Notes: generated by a model not told the origin, from the sequence alone. Counted from the first letter of the stretch, positions 10,355 to 22,915 are shown. The stretch is DNA of 64,000 bases from Spisula solida (GCA_947247005.1 OX365956.1:7832089-7896088), one strand, 5' to 3'. Numbers and translations: made by a program.

Positions 10355-10692
10355 TATATCATGGACAAATGTTCCAGTGGTGAGAGCCACTGACTGCTGA
10401 TCCGAAGGTTGTGGGTTCGATCCAGATTCCAGCCGGACTAAAACAGAAATGCTTCTCTGTATTTCCCAACCAAACATCAAACTTAATAACAGTCTTTCCG
10501 ACGAGACTTTCAAAACCGAGGTCCCGTGTATGATGCTTTACATCGGCACCTAAAACAACCAAAGATGCTTCTGGAACTGGTGCATCCTATGTATCTTGCA
10601 CCACCCCCCCCCCCCCCCAAACTAAAGTGACTAATCTCTTCCTGGGGTCTCACCTATATGGTTTTCCGGTGGCGAGTATAAATGAAAGCATA
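10355..10692 (+). mobile_element. SINE family A, copy 3 (plus strand)
   Basis: Starts with a tRNA-like head (ccagtggtgagagcc, then gtgggttcgatcca) and continues through the shared body. It includes a long C-run at about 10601-10618 and ends ggcgagtataaatgaaagc. It lies opposite in orientation to the two other copies. Its minus-strand open frame (10359-10562) is a shadow of the SINE body. Confidence 0.82.
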
Positions 10693-11575
10693 TAATTAAA
10701 GCAATACAAAAAACTGTAGAAATTTTCACATTCGATCACTCGGCTCGAAGTGTAATACGTGAGCATTCGTAACTACTCGGGTCTTTCCGACATAAATCCG
10801 GAAGTAATGTCCGTCGGGTCATGATTGTATTGTTTTTTTACAATGATATTTTTACTCCTATTACTCAAGTACTCGGTGCCCGTCCCCAAAGTGTACATTA
10901 CATTAGATTGGGTCCCGTAGAATCTTGTTAAAACTAAGATTTGGGACGGTTACTCAATTTATAAACAGGAACGATACGACCACCTCTTCATCAAGACAAT
11001 TGAGAGATGGCTATCTGATATGACCTACATGTGTCGCATATTTATATGTTGTATTATTATATATTTATTAACATATTTCATTTTTGCACAGTATAATGTT
11101 TTTATAGAATAGCGTGTTTAAGTACAAAACGGGTAATGACACGGCGACATAGGTGAAAGAAGAAAGAAAATATCCGGTTTCAGTTGTTATTCGCTGGATA
11201 GTTTAATTTGAAATGTAAGAATTTTGCACGCAATATAGTTAGTATTAAAATATGTGACGGCAGTTAAACCTCATTCCAACAAACTATGGTGTACCATTGG
11301 GTAGAACTACAATCCCAAGAAAGGGGAAGGTCTCAGGTTAGATCCCACTGGGGCATATTATCGTCGGTAGTAGAATAGAGCATTAACTTGGTAAAAAATG
11401 GGAAGTATATGTTTCTTATATTGTCACACCTATTCATAGTAAAAGGGGCCAGCCAAATTGACTTAAGTGACAAGTACTTTCTGGTCACAGTAATTCCTGA
11501 TTCTTACCATTCAAAATCAGACATCAGACAGGGTCTTGTAGATATTCGGTAACCATTTCTCTTTGCCTAACTAAA
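10693..11575. other. Unassigned stretch, possible SINE scrap near 11285-11350
   Basis: Mostly unique AT-rich sequence. Around 11285-11350 a weak tRNA-like order is visible (ccattgggtagaac, then caggttagatccc), but no family copy supports it. I see nothing else. Confidence 0.4.
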
Positions 11576-11760
11576 GGCGCTGCCGAGCGCTTTTTTGGGG
11601 AGCGCTTTACTACGTCTATGCAACGGAACGCTACCAGTGAGCAGTGCTCGCCGAGTGTTCTCATCACTTTGCTAGGCGAGCGCTATATACCGAGCGATTT
11701 CTTATGCAACGGGTCGCTTCGGTGGCGTTCGGGAGCACTTTGCTGTGCAACGGTCTACAG
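11576..11760 (+). repeat. GC-rich degenerate repeat of a GCGAGCGCT-type motif
   Basis: Variants of gccgagcgctttt, gagcgctttactacg, gcgagcgctatat and gagcactttgctgtgcaacgg recur several times within 185 bases. The stretch is CpG-rich in an AT-rich neighbourhood. The plus-strand open frame that starts here (11618-11911) most likely reflects base composition. It could be the remains of an inserted element, but no terminal repeats were found. Confidence 0.45.
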
Positions 11761-12471
11761 TTCATCTGCGTATCGGTCCACCAACCAGCCATTTTGGAAT
11801 TCATTTCTGTCTGGAATTGAATCACCACACTCCGTTAACCATATCCGATTGATACAAATGTATAAGGATACTACTGTAGTTCCAAAACTGATGGGTCCAA
11901 TATCCGGATAATTTGCTTGCAGCCTCCCATGTAACAAATAATTTTGTAAACTCGAATTTGATTGATTGGTTGTCTGTATTTTTTATCTTTAAAATTGACC
12001 AATCAAGGGAGGATATTTAGAAGTGAATCAAATTGGTGAATCAGACATGCTAATTTGTTTTTTACGCTCAGTGTCAAACGGGTTACATGTAAAGATGTCT
12101 TTATCTACAGGGTATGAATAGCTCATTTTAATATTCTATTATCCAAACAATTTTATTACATTTATTCGTATATCATAAATCTATCAACTTTTCAGTGTGC
12201 TCAATACGCAACTATGTTTAACTACATAAAATAAATTAATTTCCCACAGTCGTATGCATGAAAAGGTTTTGTATGTCAACTGGCGGATTATCATAATTAA
12301 TGGATATATTCACCAAAAAAAACGGCTATTAGTCATATGTGTGTAGACGGTACGGATAACCGGCGGGGACATTTAAAATTCAAAACTTCACAATTCAAAA
12401 AATAAAATGTCACGATTTAATGTCAAAATGTCACGCGTTCACGAATACACAATTTACAAATTTACGAATTG

Positions 12472-12859
12472 CCTCGATAGCTTAGTGGTAGAGTGTCCCC
12501 TTTGAGCGTTGGTGGTCCCGGGTTCGACCCTAGATCGTGTCATACCATTGACGATCTACACATGCTAACAGTAGTTCCCTTGCGAGACGCTCAGAACAAT
12601 AATCTGCAAACTGAATGTTTAGCTGCGAATACCTAACGATGTCGTTAGTTTTGTTCGCAAAATGATAACCGCTAACTGCGCATAGTTGGCGAACTGTTTC
12701 TATGATCGAGGTTGTTTGCGGAATGTTCACATTAAACTGTTCAATTCGTAAGAGAAATCTGCTGTCTCTCTCATACCCTCATTGCGATATATCCCATCAG
12801 GAATGAGGTGTCGAGAATGATTTATAGAAGTTGCAAGATCTTGTTTCACAATCGACATA
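12472..12859 (+). mobile_element. SINE family B, long copy with internal insertion
   Basis: The tRNA-like head reads cctcgatagcttagtggtag (A box) and, later, cgggttcgaccc (B box). The family 3' text follows near 12765-12820 (ctctcataccctc, then aggaatgaggtgtcgaga). Compared with 32510-32747, about 150 bases around 12597-12745 are extra and have no match elsewhere in the window. The acceptor ends do not pair, which argues against a functional tRNA. The minus-strand frames at 12530-13095 cross this SINE and are not credible genes. Confidence 0.8.
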
Positions 12860-14700
12860 AAGTAAATTGGTAAAAACTTATGATGAAGATGAACGGTTTC
12901 AACTTCACTATTTAACGATTTAACCTGCATGATTTCGCGATTTGAAATCGTGAATTCCTGAACATTTAATGTCACCTTCGGTCTATCGTACCATGCATGA
13001 TTCATGAGGATAAATATTCGTTCGTAAAATTCGCTCACCATTAACATAAACGTGACGCATCTTTTCATTAATAGCAAATAAAACTCTAACCACAATGAAC
13101 CGTTTCAAATCAATCAAATGTTTAAACATATACAAGCATGCTACTGTATGTTTTAAGATATTCTTAGGAGATTCACTTTCGCTAATTTTATCCACGAAAC
13201 GTACCCCCTACGACATTTATTGACACTTGAAATTCATAAATTTGTCAAATGCTTTTCAAAGCCAAGTTTTAAATCCGTAAAATTTTCAACTACAATGTAC
13301 ACAAAATTGCCATTTTATAAAATCCAGGAATGTAATAAATTCTTTTCACGAAATGTATTGACTTTACAGTAAATTTTTTTTTAAAAAATGGGAATCGATT
13401 GACAAACATTTTCTTGTGTTTAACAGGTGCTTTCTCAAGATGTTCAATCCTTTTAACTGTCAAACTGTGTTTAATCTTTAATAAATTATACGAGGATCTT
13501 TATGCGTTTGACTCACTCATTATATAACTTAAAACGTTACCAATCCATTCATTCTAACCGTTTTAACCATTCATATAAATTACCTATACTCTACAATGAA
13601 ATTAAAATTCATTTGATCAATAATGTTTGATTTTTTCCCATGTTTAACAAAAAAACTGTACCGCTTGTCAAAAAAAATGGATAAATAATTCCACTTTACG
13701 AAACGTTAACTTTTCATGTCGCGTCGATTTTAATGAGCATACTTAGTAATTATGGCTGATTTATTTACAACGGTCCAGTTTTATGCCACTTTTGTTTTAC
13801 TAATTATCTCAACAATTGATGAAATATTCCTTTATCCATACCCAGCATCCGACTATTATAGCTTCTAACTACAAGATTTATGACCCGCCATTACCCTGTT
13901 CCGAGAGTTTGTTCACTTTGAAGACAAGTTAGGAAAGCTGTAAGCTACCGTTTGATCTTTTTTCTATACCTACCAATTACAATATCTCAATAAAAGACAA
14001 TTATAGTACCTTGATTACTACCATACTGGCAAAAAACAAAAGTTGTCTTCAATGCGTACTGTAAATTTATTATAACTGGTGGCTGCATTTATTTACGTTC
14101 GATATGCTTATATAGCATGGAGATATTGACATGATCCTAATATTTATGCATGCATATATTACAAGGTTCTTGTGTTGAATATATCTATTTCCGCGAGCAA
14201 ATCGTGCCATATCAGTCCTTTAAATTTGCGTCACCATGATACTATCCGCTTTTGAAAACATACAGCCAGGGCTAGCATAATTTTAGCATAATTTAACAGC
14301 TGATAAATTTTCTCTGTTTAGCAAAATTATGCTGAAAGTAGACCGAGGAGCATGTTAAAATCTCCGTACTATTCTTAAGTTCTAACTTTGTAAATACCCG
14401 GATCACCAATGACCCGGACGCCGGACGCACAACACAAACGTCACAAAATGTAAGTGCACAAAATGTTAGCTCTGCATGAGAGTGCCTTGGGCGAGTAATA
14501 GCGACCCAACGAAATCGTGTTTAACCAAAATCCAGGAAATTTAATAACCAGATACATGTATTGTTGTACAGTAATCCCTGTCTTTTATTTGATTGCTTTG
14601 TTGATGTGTGATTAAAGCATTCCTGGTTACATACTTAGTGGTTTCACCTTTTGATGCTTACAAGTGGTCTGTCGAGTGATGATGTTGGTACACATGTCTA
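12860..14700. other. Unassigned AT-rich stretch
   Basis: About 1.8 kb of AT-rich sequence. It contains several ttcacgaaa or aatttcgcg-like fragments around 12890-13400 that recall the TTCGCG element family, but no clear termini. I see no exon, tandem array or promoter-like cluster. Confidence 0.5.
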
Positions 14701-14704
14701 TAAC

Positions 14705-16013
14705 TACAGTGTAACCTCTCCAGAGCGGCCCTTCATAGAGCAACAACCTCTCTGGCGTGTTATGTTGGTTGGACATGTACCTATAACTACATTGTAACCT
14801 CTCCAGAGCGACCCTCCATAGAGCAACAACCTTTCCAGAGCGACCTTCCATAGAGCAACAACCTCTCTGGCGTGTTATGATGGTTGGACATGTACCTATA
14901 ACTACATTGTAACCTCTCCAGAGCGACCCTCCATAGAGCAACAACCTTTCCAGAGCGACCTTCCATAGAGCAACAACCTCTCCAGAGCGATCCTCCATAG
15001 AGCAACAACCTTTCCAGAGCGACCTTCCATAGAGCAACAACCTCTCCAGAGCGACCCTCCATAGAGCAACAACCTTTCCAGAGCGACCCTCTATAGAGCA
15101 ACAACCTTTCCAGAGCGACCTTCCATAGAGCAACAACCTTTCCAGAGCGACCCTCCATAGAGCAACAACCTTTCCAGAGCGACCTTCCATAGAGCAACAA
15201 CCTTTCCAGAGCGACCCTCCATAGAGCAACAACCTCTCTGACATGTAATGTTGGTGGTACATGTACCTATAAGTACACTATAACCTCTCCAGAGCGACCC
15301 TCCATAGAGCAACAACCTCTCTGACATGTAATGTTGGTGGTACATGTACCTATAAGTACACTATAACCTCTCCAGAGCGACCTTCCATAGAGCAACAACC
15401 TCTCCAGAGCGACCCTCCATAGAACAACAACCTCTCCAGAGAGACCCTCCATAGAACAACAACCTCTCCAGAGAGACCCTCCATAGAACAACAACCTCTC
15501 TGACATGTAATGTTGGTGGTACATGTACCTATAAGTACACTATAACCTCTCCAGAGCGACCCTCCATAGAACAACAACCTCTCCAGAGAGACCCTCCATA
15601 GAACAACAACCTCTCCAGAGAGGCCCTCCATAGAACAACAACCTCTCCAGAGAGACCCTCCATAGAACAACAACCTCTCTGACATGTAATGTTGGTGGTA
15701 CATGTACCTATAAGTACACTATAACCTCTCCAGAGCGACCTTCCATAGAGCAACAACCTCTCCAGAACGACCCTCCATAGAGCAACAACCTCTCTGACAT
15801 GTAATGTTGGTGGGACATGTACCTATAAGTACACTATAACCTCTCCAGAGCGACCCTCCATAGAGCAACGAACTCTCTTCAACAGCATAAACATTTTGTT
15901 ACAGAAAATACAAAAAGTTAAATTTCACCTCCCAAGAGCAACAACCTCTATACAATAACGACACTTTGTTGTGTTTCCTAAAGACCGTTGCTCTAGTGAG
16001 GTTGTACTGGACA
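14705..16013 (+). repeat. Minisatellite array embedded in a MITE (family M3)
   Basis: The core unit is about 32 bases, built on aacctctccagagcgaccct followed by ccatagagcaac. It is repeated roughly 30 times with variants. Several stretches form a higher-order unit of about 83 bases that adds acatgtacctataagtacac and tctctgacatgtaatgttgg. The array begins with acagtgtaacctctcc and ends at cgttgctctagtgaggttgt followed by actg, so its outer edges look like the two ends of a MITE seen singly at 38732-38910 and 55683-55775. The overlapping minus-strand frames (14627-15756) are translations of the repeat. Confidence 0.93.
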
Positions 16014-16247
16014 GTCAAACCTGTGTGTAAAAGACCTCTCATTGGAACAGCAAAACGTGATGTTTGTATACAGGTGGTCCTCGATGATGCTAGATGAAAT
16101 TTGTGTCACTTGAAGGCTAGTTTTGTAAAGGATTTTGTTCGTAGACGGTCTTTAAGGCGATCTGTGTTCGCGGCATTTTAGCCCAATGTTGACTTTCCTT
16201 CAGATGTGTTGGGATGCAGTCACCTACCACTGTATACGTATATAAGT
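16014..16247. other. Unassigned spacer between two elements
   Basis: Begins with acagtcaaacctgtgtg, similar to acagtctaacctgtg near 24222, so a small terminal-repeat scrap may be present. The rest is not recognisable. Confidence 0.4.
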
Positions 16248-16473
16248 CGCTGCCTTAGAATTAGAAGATCGTTACGACTACTTGCGAACTTTTTGGACTC
16301 ATGCACTTTTGAAGTCTGCATCATAATCCTATTTTCATGAAAATCGGAAGTGGTCATGTTGATCAAACTGAAGTTTAAAAAGCTTGTTTTTCCATAAGTA
16401 AAGAGTAGTTTTCAGCCAGATTTTTCTTGTTTGTCAAAATATTGATTTTGTACCTTCTTATTCTAAGCCAGCG
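16248..16473 (+). mobile_element. MITE family M4, copy 1
   Basis: About 226 bases with inverted ends: cgctgccttagaattagaag on the left and cttcttattctaagccagcg on the right. It shares the internal text tttcatgaaaatcggaagtg and agtaaagagtagttttcag with copies at 23388-23636 and 61566-61800. All three copies are in the same orientation. There is no coding capacity. Confidence 0.85.
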
Positions 16474-16723
16474 AATTATAACTTGTCTTATAGGCAAGAC
16501 CACAGATACTGGGAGAGACTGTGTTATTTATCTATGCTGTGAAGCCATCAATACCCATACTTAATTACCACACTATTTATTCTCATATTTATGCCTCCTT
16601 GACAAAATCAATCACAAGCTTGATCGATGGTATAAAAACACCAATACATTACACTTAATGATGCTGTGCATGTTTTACGTGAAATATTTGTCTGCTGTTT
16701 TTTTTTTAGTCAAGAAATCCTTA

Positions 16724-17376
16724 AGCCTAGGTCCCACTGAGCATTATTGGCCTCGGCGATGTACTCCCGATTAAATTAATGGGTATTCAGGACATTGGGA
16801 ACATGTTCCTCGTGGTCTAGGGAAAGCTTCGGGAAAGTCATGAGTCAGTTTTGTTACGGCCACATTTGCCCTACGAGCTCCTTACGAGCTCCGTACGAGT
16901 TGATTTTGGCGAACTCGCACGGCGTCCGTACGGAGCCCGTACGGATATCCAAACTCGTACGGGCATCGTACAGATTTTCGTGACTCGTAGAGGACTCGGT
17001 GACTCGGTGAAAATGTTTCACCGAGCTCCCGAGTTGTCTACGAGCTCGTAGAGATTTTTGAAGTAGAAAGCTCACATGGAAGCTGTCCTCACCCATTTTG
17101 TGTATTATTATAGTATGTAAGATGATTATGGAATGGTTGATATTTCATGTCATGTTTATATATGCAAGGAAAAATGCATAATTGTCCCTCGACAGACTCT
17201 GAAATTCAGCTAATTTCGCCATAACATTTTGAATAGTACAATGGGTATATCGGATATCGTACGAGCTTTGTGACCGTAGCATTTGTGATATCGGAAAGAA
17301 TTGTGATGAATCGGGTGGTGTCGGAAGAAATCGGAAGAACATCGCCGATTTGGAATTCCTCAGTTGGACCTAGGCT
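16724..17376. mobile_element. PIF/Harbinger-like MITE with TTA target duplication
   Basis: The ends are agcctaggtcccactgag and ctcagttggacctaggct, inverted repeats with one mismatch, and the similarity extends inward through ggcgatgt and ccgatt. Both flanks read tta (16721-16723, 17377-17379). The interior holds an unusual run of short palindromic words (tacgagctc, cgtacgg, ccgtacggatatcc) at about 16870-17050. A TTA duplication fits PIF/Harbinger. The open frames inside on both strands have no recognisable protein content. Confidence 0.85.
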
Positions 17377-17547
17377 TTACATATGTCGCTTCAGATGTTT
17401 ACAGCATGATTAAAATGTTATTTAAATTAGCACTTTACACTATAGATAAGTCGATGTATTTACATACCGGTATGCCGTATTATTTGATTGGCACACCATC
17501 TGATCGTCAATGAGGTGATCAATTTGTGACCATAATAATACATGTTA

Positions 17548-17669
17548 TTTAATGCTAACTGGTGAGATATGAAGTTCTATCAGTGAAATAAAACCTATAT
17601 CAGTCACTGGTTATCACCTACAATGTGACTGATATAACCTCCGCCCCTCACAAGGACTACTTTAATTTT
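17548..17669 (-). mobile_element. Left part of host element M5, split by the 5.3-kb foldback element
   Basis: Reverse complement of about 30010-30125, including the stem atatcagtcac / gtgactgatat. The copy stops at 17669 with tttaatttt and resumes at 22982 with the same nine bases. The uninterrupted relative is at 29724-30125. Confidence 0.88.
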
Positions 17670-17727
17670 AGGTCTGTGTCGACAGTCAGATGTTTACTCA
17701 TTTTTATTTGAAATGAATAAACAGCTC

Positions 17728-18390
17728 TTAGCTCGTTGGTCGCAGCTCTTAGATCGTTAGTCGCAGCTCTTAGCTCGTAGGTGCAGCTCTTAGCTCGTAG
17801 ATGTGTACTCGTTGGTCGCAGGGCTTAGGTCGTTGGTCCCAGCTCTTGGCTCGTAGGTCGCAGCTCGTAGGTCGCAGCTCTTAGCTCGTAGGTCGCAGCT
17901 CTTAGCTCGTAGATGTGAACTCGTTGGTCGCAGCTCTTATGTCGTCAGTCGCAGCTCTTAGGTCATTGGTGCAGCTCTTAGCTCGTAGGTTGCAGCACTT
18001 AGATCGTTAGTCGCAGCTCTTAGTTCGTAGGTCGCAGCTCTTAGCTCGTAGATTTGTACTCGTAGGTCGCAGCTCTTAGGTCGTTAGTTGCAGCTCTTAG
18101 CTCGTAGGTCGCAGCTCTTAGCTCGTAAGTCGCTGCTCTTAGCTCTAATGTCGCAGCTCTTAGGTCGTGAATCGCAGCTCTTAGCTCGTAAGTCGCAGTT
18201 CTTAGCTCGTAGGTCGCAGCTCTAAGGTCGTTAATCGCAGCTCTTAGGTCGTAGGTCGCAGCTCTTAAGTTGTAGGTCGCAGCTCTTAGCTCGTAGATGT
18301 GTACTCGTTGGTCGCAGCTTTTAGGTCGTTAGTCGTAGCTCTTAGGTCATATGTCGCTGCTCTTATCTCGTAGATGTGTACTCGTATTCC
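17728..18390 (+). repeat. Foldback element, left outer array (21-base units)
   Basis: About 30 units of the pattern gcagctcttagctcgtaggtc, varied mainly as tcgtag, tcgttg or tcgtta. Every few units a spacer of the form agatgtgtactcgttggt intervenes. At 18390-18420 a junction sequence (accagctctgagttcg) leads into the inner array. Confidence 0.92.
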
Positions 18391-18419
18391 CAACCAGCTC
18401 TGAGTTCGTTTTTGGACTT

Positions 18420-20060
18420 GACAAAAAACCTAATCGGTAGGTGTTCATGAGAAAAACCCTAATATCGGGGGACTAGGTGTCTATGTGAAAAACCTTAATG
18501 GTAGGGGACTAGCTTGCCTTGTGAAAAACCTAAATAGAAGGGTGTCCGAAGGGAAACTTAAATGGTAGGTGACTATGTGTCCGTAGGAAAAACCTAAATG
18601 ATAGGATTTCATGTGAAACACCTGCATGGTTCGGGACTAGGTGTCCATGTGAACAAACCAAAATGGTAGGGGTCTTGGTGGTCATGTGTAGAATTTGAAT
18701 TGTAGCGGAATAAGTTGCCATGTGAAAAACCAAAATGGTAGGGGTCTAGGTGTCAATGTGAAAATTCTGAATTGTAGGGGAATAGGTTGCCATGTGAAAA
18801 ACCTAAATGGTAGGGGACTAGGGGCCCGTAGGAAAAACCTAAATGGTAGGGGACCAGGTGTCCGTAGGAAAAACCTAAATGATAAGTTTTCATGTGAAAA
18901 AACCTACATGGTTGGGGACTAGGTGACCATGTGAAAAGCCAAAATGGTAGGAGACTAGGTGTCCATGTGAAAAACCTAAAAGGTAGGGGACTAGGAGTCC
19001 AAGGAAAAACCTAAACGGTAGGATACTAGGTGTCAGTAGGAAAAACCTAAATTTTCTTTTGAAAAACCTATATGGCTGGGGACAAGGTGATAACTCTGAA
19101 TGGTATGGGACTAGGTTACCATGAGATGACCTAAAAGGTAGGGGACTAGGTGTCCATGTAAAAACCTAATGGTAGGTTGTCATGTGAAAAACCTACATGC
19201 TTGGGGACTAGGTGTCAGTAGGAAAAACCTAAATGGTAAGGGACCAGGTGTCCGTAGGAAAAACCTAAGTGAAAATCCTACATTGTTTGGAACTAGGTGT
19301 CCATGTGAAAGATCAAAATGGTAGGGTACTAGGTGTCCATGTGAAAAACCTAAATGGTAGGGGACAAGGTGTCCATGTGAAAAACGTAAAAGGTAGGGGA
19401 CTAGGTGTCCGCAGGAAAAACCAAAATGGTAGGGGACTAGTCCATAGTAGGTTTTTCACATACAAACCTATCATTTAGGTTTTTCACATGGACACCTAAT
19501 CCCCTGTTATGTAGGTTGTTCACATGAAAACCTAGGTGTCCATGTGAAAAACCTAAACGGTAGGGGACTAGGTGTCCATGTGAAAAACCTAAAATATAGG
19601 GGACTAGGAGTCCGTAGCAAAAACCTAAATGGTAGGGGACTAGGTGTCAGTAGGAAAAACCTAAATGATAGGTTTTCTTTTGAAAAACCTACATGGTTAG
19701 GGACTAGGTGTCGATGTGAAAAACCTGAATGGCATTAGGTGTCCGTTGCAAAAATCTAAATGATAGTTTTCATGTGAAAAACCTACATGCTTGGGGACTA
19801 GGTGTCCATGTGAAAAACCAAAATGGTAGGGGTCTTGGTGGTCATGTGAAAAATCTGAATTGTAGGGGAATAGGTTGCCATGTGAAAAACCTAAAGGGTA
19901 GGGGACTAGGGGTCGATATGAAAACCTAAAGGGTATGGTACTAGGAGTCCGTAGGAAAAACCTAAATGGTAGGGGACTAGGTGTCAGTAGGAAAACCCTA
20001 ATTGATAGGTTGTCTTTTGAAAACCTACATGGTTGGGGATGTGAAAAACCTGAATGATAT
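18420..20060 (+). repeat. Foldback element, left inner array (36-base units)
   Basis: About 45 units of aggggactaggtgtccatgt plus gaaaaacctaaatggt, with unit variants using ccgtaggaaaaacc or ttttcatgtgaaaaacc. A short internal inversion lies at about 19441-19532, where units read in the opposite sense. The open frames listed across this array are repeat translations. Confidence 0.9.
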
Positions 20061-20099
20061 GGGACAAGGTGACCAAGATATGATCCATAGGATTAACTT

Positions 20100-21050
20100 A
20101 AAAGCACATGGCCACCTAGTCCCCAACCTATTACGTTTTACACATGGACACCTAGTCCTCTACCATTTAGGTTTTTCACATGGACACCTAGTACCCTAAC
20201 TTTTTGGTCTTTCACATGGACACCTAGTCCCGAACCATGTAGGTTTTTCACATGAAAACCTGTCATTTAGGTTTTTCCTACGGACTCCTAGTCCCCTACC
20301 TTTTAGGTTTTTAAAATTGACACCTAGTCCCCTACCATTTAGGTTTTTCGAATGGACACCTAGTACCCTAACTTTTTGGTCTATCACATGGACACCTAGT
20401 CCTCTGCCATTTAGGTTTTTCACATGGACACCTAGTACCCTAACTTGTTGGTCTTTCACATGGACACCTAGTCCCAAACCATGTAGGTTTTTCACATGAA
20501 AACCTGTCATTTAGGTTTTTCCTACGGACTCCTAGTCCCCTACCTTTTAGGTTTTTCACATGGACACCTAGTCCCCTACCATTTAGGTTTTTCGAATGGA
20601 CACCTAGACCCCTACCATTTTGGTTTTTCACATGGACTCCTAGTCCCCAACCGTGTAGGTTTTTCACATGAAAACCTATCATTTAGGTTTTCCCTACGGA
20701 CACCTGGTTCCCTACCATTTACGTTTTTCCTGTGGGCACCTAGTCCCCTACCATTTAGGTTTTTTAGATGGCAACCTATTCCCCTACAATTCAGATTTTT
20801 CACATGACCACCAATATCCCTACCATTTTGTTTTTTTCACATGGACCCCAAGTCCCAAACCATGTAGGTTTTTCACATGATATCGTATAATTTAGGTTTT
20901 TCCTACGGACACATAGTTCCCTACCATTTAAGTTTCCCTTCGGACACCTAATCCGCATCTATTTAGGTTTTTCACAAGGCAAGCTAGTCCCCGACCACTC
21001 AGGTTTTTCACATGGACACCTAGTCCCCTGACATGACCACCTACCGTTAA
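20100..21050 (-). repeat. Foldback element, right inner array
   Basis: Reverse-complement orientation of the 36-base units (acatggacacctagtcccct and variants), about 26 units. It is shorter than the left inner array, so the two arms have changed length independently since they formed. Confidence 0.9.
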
Positions 21051-21069
21051 GTTTTTTTGTCGATTCCAA

Positions 21070-22915
21070 TAACGAACTCAGAGCTGGTTGGGAATACGGG
21101 TACACATCTACGAGCAAAGAGCTGCGACCAACAAGCTAAGAGCTGCGACCAACGAGTACACATCTACGAGATATGAGCTGCGACCTAGGACCTAAGAGCT
21201 GTGACTAACAACCTAAGAGCTGCGACCAACGAGTACACATCTACGAGCTAAGAGCTGCGACCTACGAGCTAAGAGCTGCGACCTACGAGCTAAGAGCTGC
21301 GACCTACGAGCTAAGAGCTGCGGCCTACGAGCTAAGAGCTTGGACCAAAGAACTGAAACCTGCGACCAACGAGTACACATCTACGAGCTATGAGCTGCGA
21401 CTAACGAGCTAAGAGCTGCGACTAACGATCTAAGAGCTGCGACCAACGAGCTAAGAGCTGCGACCTACGAGCTAAGAGCTGGGGTCAACGACCTAAGACC
21501 TGCGACCAACGAGTACACATCTACGAGCTAAGAGCTGCGACCTACGAGCTAAGAGCTGCGACTACCGATCTAAGAGCTGCTACCTACGAGCTAAGAGCTG
21601 CGACCTACGAGCTAAGAGCTGCGGCCTACGAGCTAAGAGCTTGGACCAAAGAACTGAAACCTGCGACCAACGAGTACACATCTACGAGCTATGAGCTGCG
21701 ACTAACGAGCTAAGAGCTGCGACTAACGAGCTAAGAGCTGCGACCTACGAGCTAAGAGCTGGGGTCAACGACCTAAGACCTGCGACCAACGAGTACACAT
21801 CTACGAGCTAAGAGCTGCGACCTACGAGCTAAGAGCTGCGACTACCGATCTAAGAGCTGCTACCTACGAGCTAAGAGCTGCGACCAACCAACGAGCTAAG
21901 AGCTGCGACCAACGAATACATATCTACGAGCTAAGAGCTGCGACCTACGAGCTAAGAGCTGCGACCTACGAGTTAAGAGCTGCGACGTACGAGCTAAGAG
22001 CTGGGACCAACGACCTAAGACATGCGACCAACGAGTACACATCTACGAGCTAAGAGCTGCTACTTCGAGCTAAGAGCTTCGACCTACGAGCTAAGACCTG
22101 GGACTAACGACCTAAGACCTGCGACCAACGACTACACATCTACGAGCTAAGAGCTGCGACCTACGAGCTAAGAGCTGCGACCAACGACCTAAGAGCTGCG
22201 ACTAACGATCTAAGAGATGCGACCTACGAGCTAAGAGCTGCGACCAACGACCTAAGAGCTGCGACTGACGACCTAAGAGCTGCGACCAACGAGTACACAT
22301 CTACGAGCTAAGAGCTGCGACCTACGAGCTAAGAGTTGGGACCAACGACCTCAGACCTGCGACCAACGAGTACACATCTACGAGCTAAGAGCTGCGACCT
22401 ACGAGCTAAGAGCTGCGACCTACGAGCTAAGAGCTGGGACCAATGACCTAAGACCAACGAGTACATATTTACGAGCTAAGAGCTGCGACCTACGAGCTAA
22501 GAGCTGCGACCAACGAGCTAAGAGCTGCGACCTACGAGCTAAGAGCTGGGACCAACGACCTAAGACCTGCGACCAACGAGTACACATCTACGAGCTAAGA
22601 GCTGCGACTACTAGCTAAGAGCTGCGACTAACGATCTAAGAGCTGCGACCTACGAGCTAAGAGCTGCGCGACCAACCAGCTAAGAGCTACGTCTGACGAC
22701 CTAAGAGCTGTGACCAACGAGTACACATCTACGAGCTAAGAGCTGCGACCTACGAGCTAAGAGCTGCGACCTACGAGCTAAGAGCTGGGACCAACGACCT
22801 AAGACCTGCGACCAACGAATACACATCTACGAGCTAAGAGCTGCGACCTACGAGCTAAGAGCTGCGACTAACGATCTAAGAACTGCGACCAACGAGCTAA
22901 AGAGCTGTTTATTCA
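21070..22915 (-). repeat. Foldback element, right outer array
   Basis: Reverse-complement 21-base units (ctacgagctaagagctgcga). A spacer, gagtacacatctacgag, recurs every few units and gives a higher-order period of roughly 75-160 bases. It is nearly three times the length of the left outer array. A block of about 290 bases near 21340-21530 is seen again at about 21640-21830, which indicates unequal exchange. Confidence 0.9.

Noticed and set aside
12472..12541. tRNA gene call
   Set aside because: A and B boxes are present, but the acceptor stem does not pair, and the same head is followed by the same body at 32510-32747. It is a SINE head.
12727..13195. 122-codon and 70-codon minus-strand frames
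   Set aside because: The longer one runs into SINE B sequence. Composition follows the AT-rich DNA and no motif is recognisable.
14627..15756. Minus-strand frames up to 211 codons rich in Cys, Gly, Leu and Trp
   Set aside because: They coincide with the minisatellite and repeat with its unit length. There is no start signal or splice structure.
18530..20880. Frames on both strands with repeating V-K-N-L-N-G-R-G-L-G peptides
   Set aside because: These are translations of the 36-base unit in the foldback arms, present on both strands because the arms are inverted.
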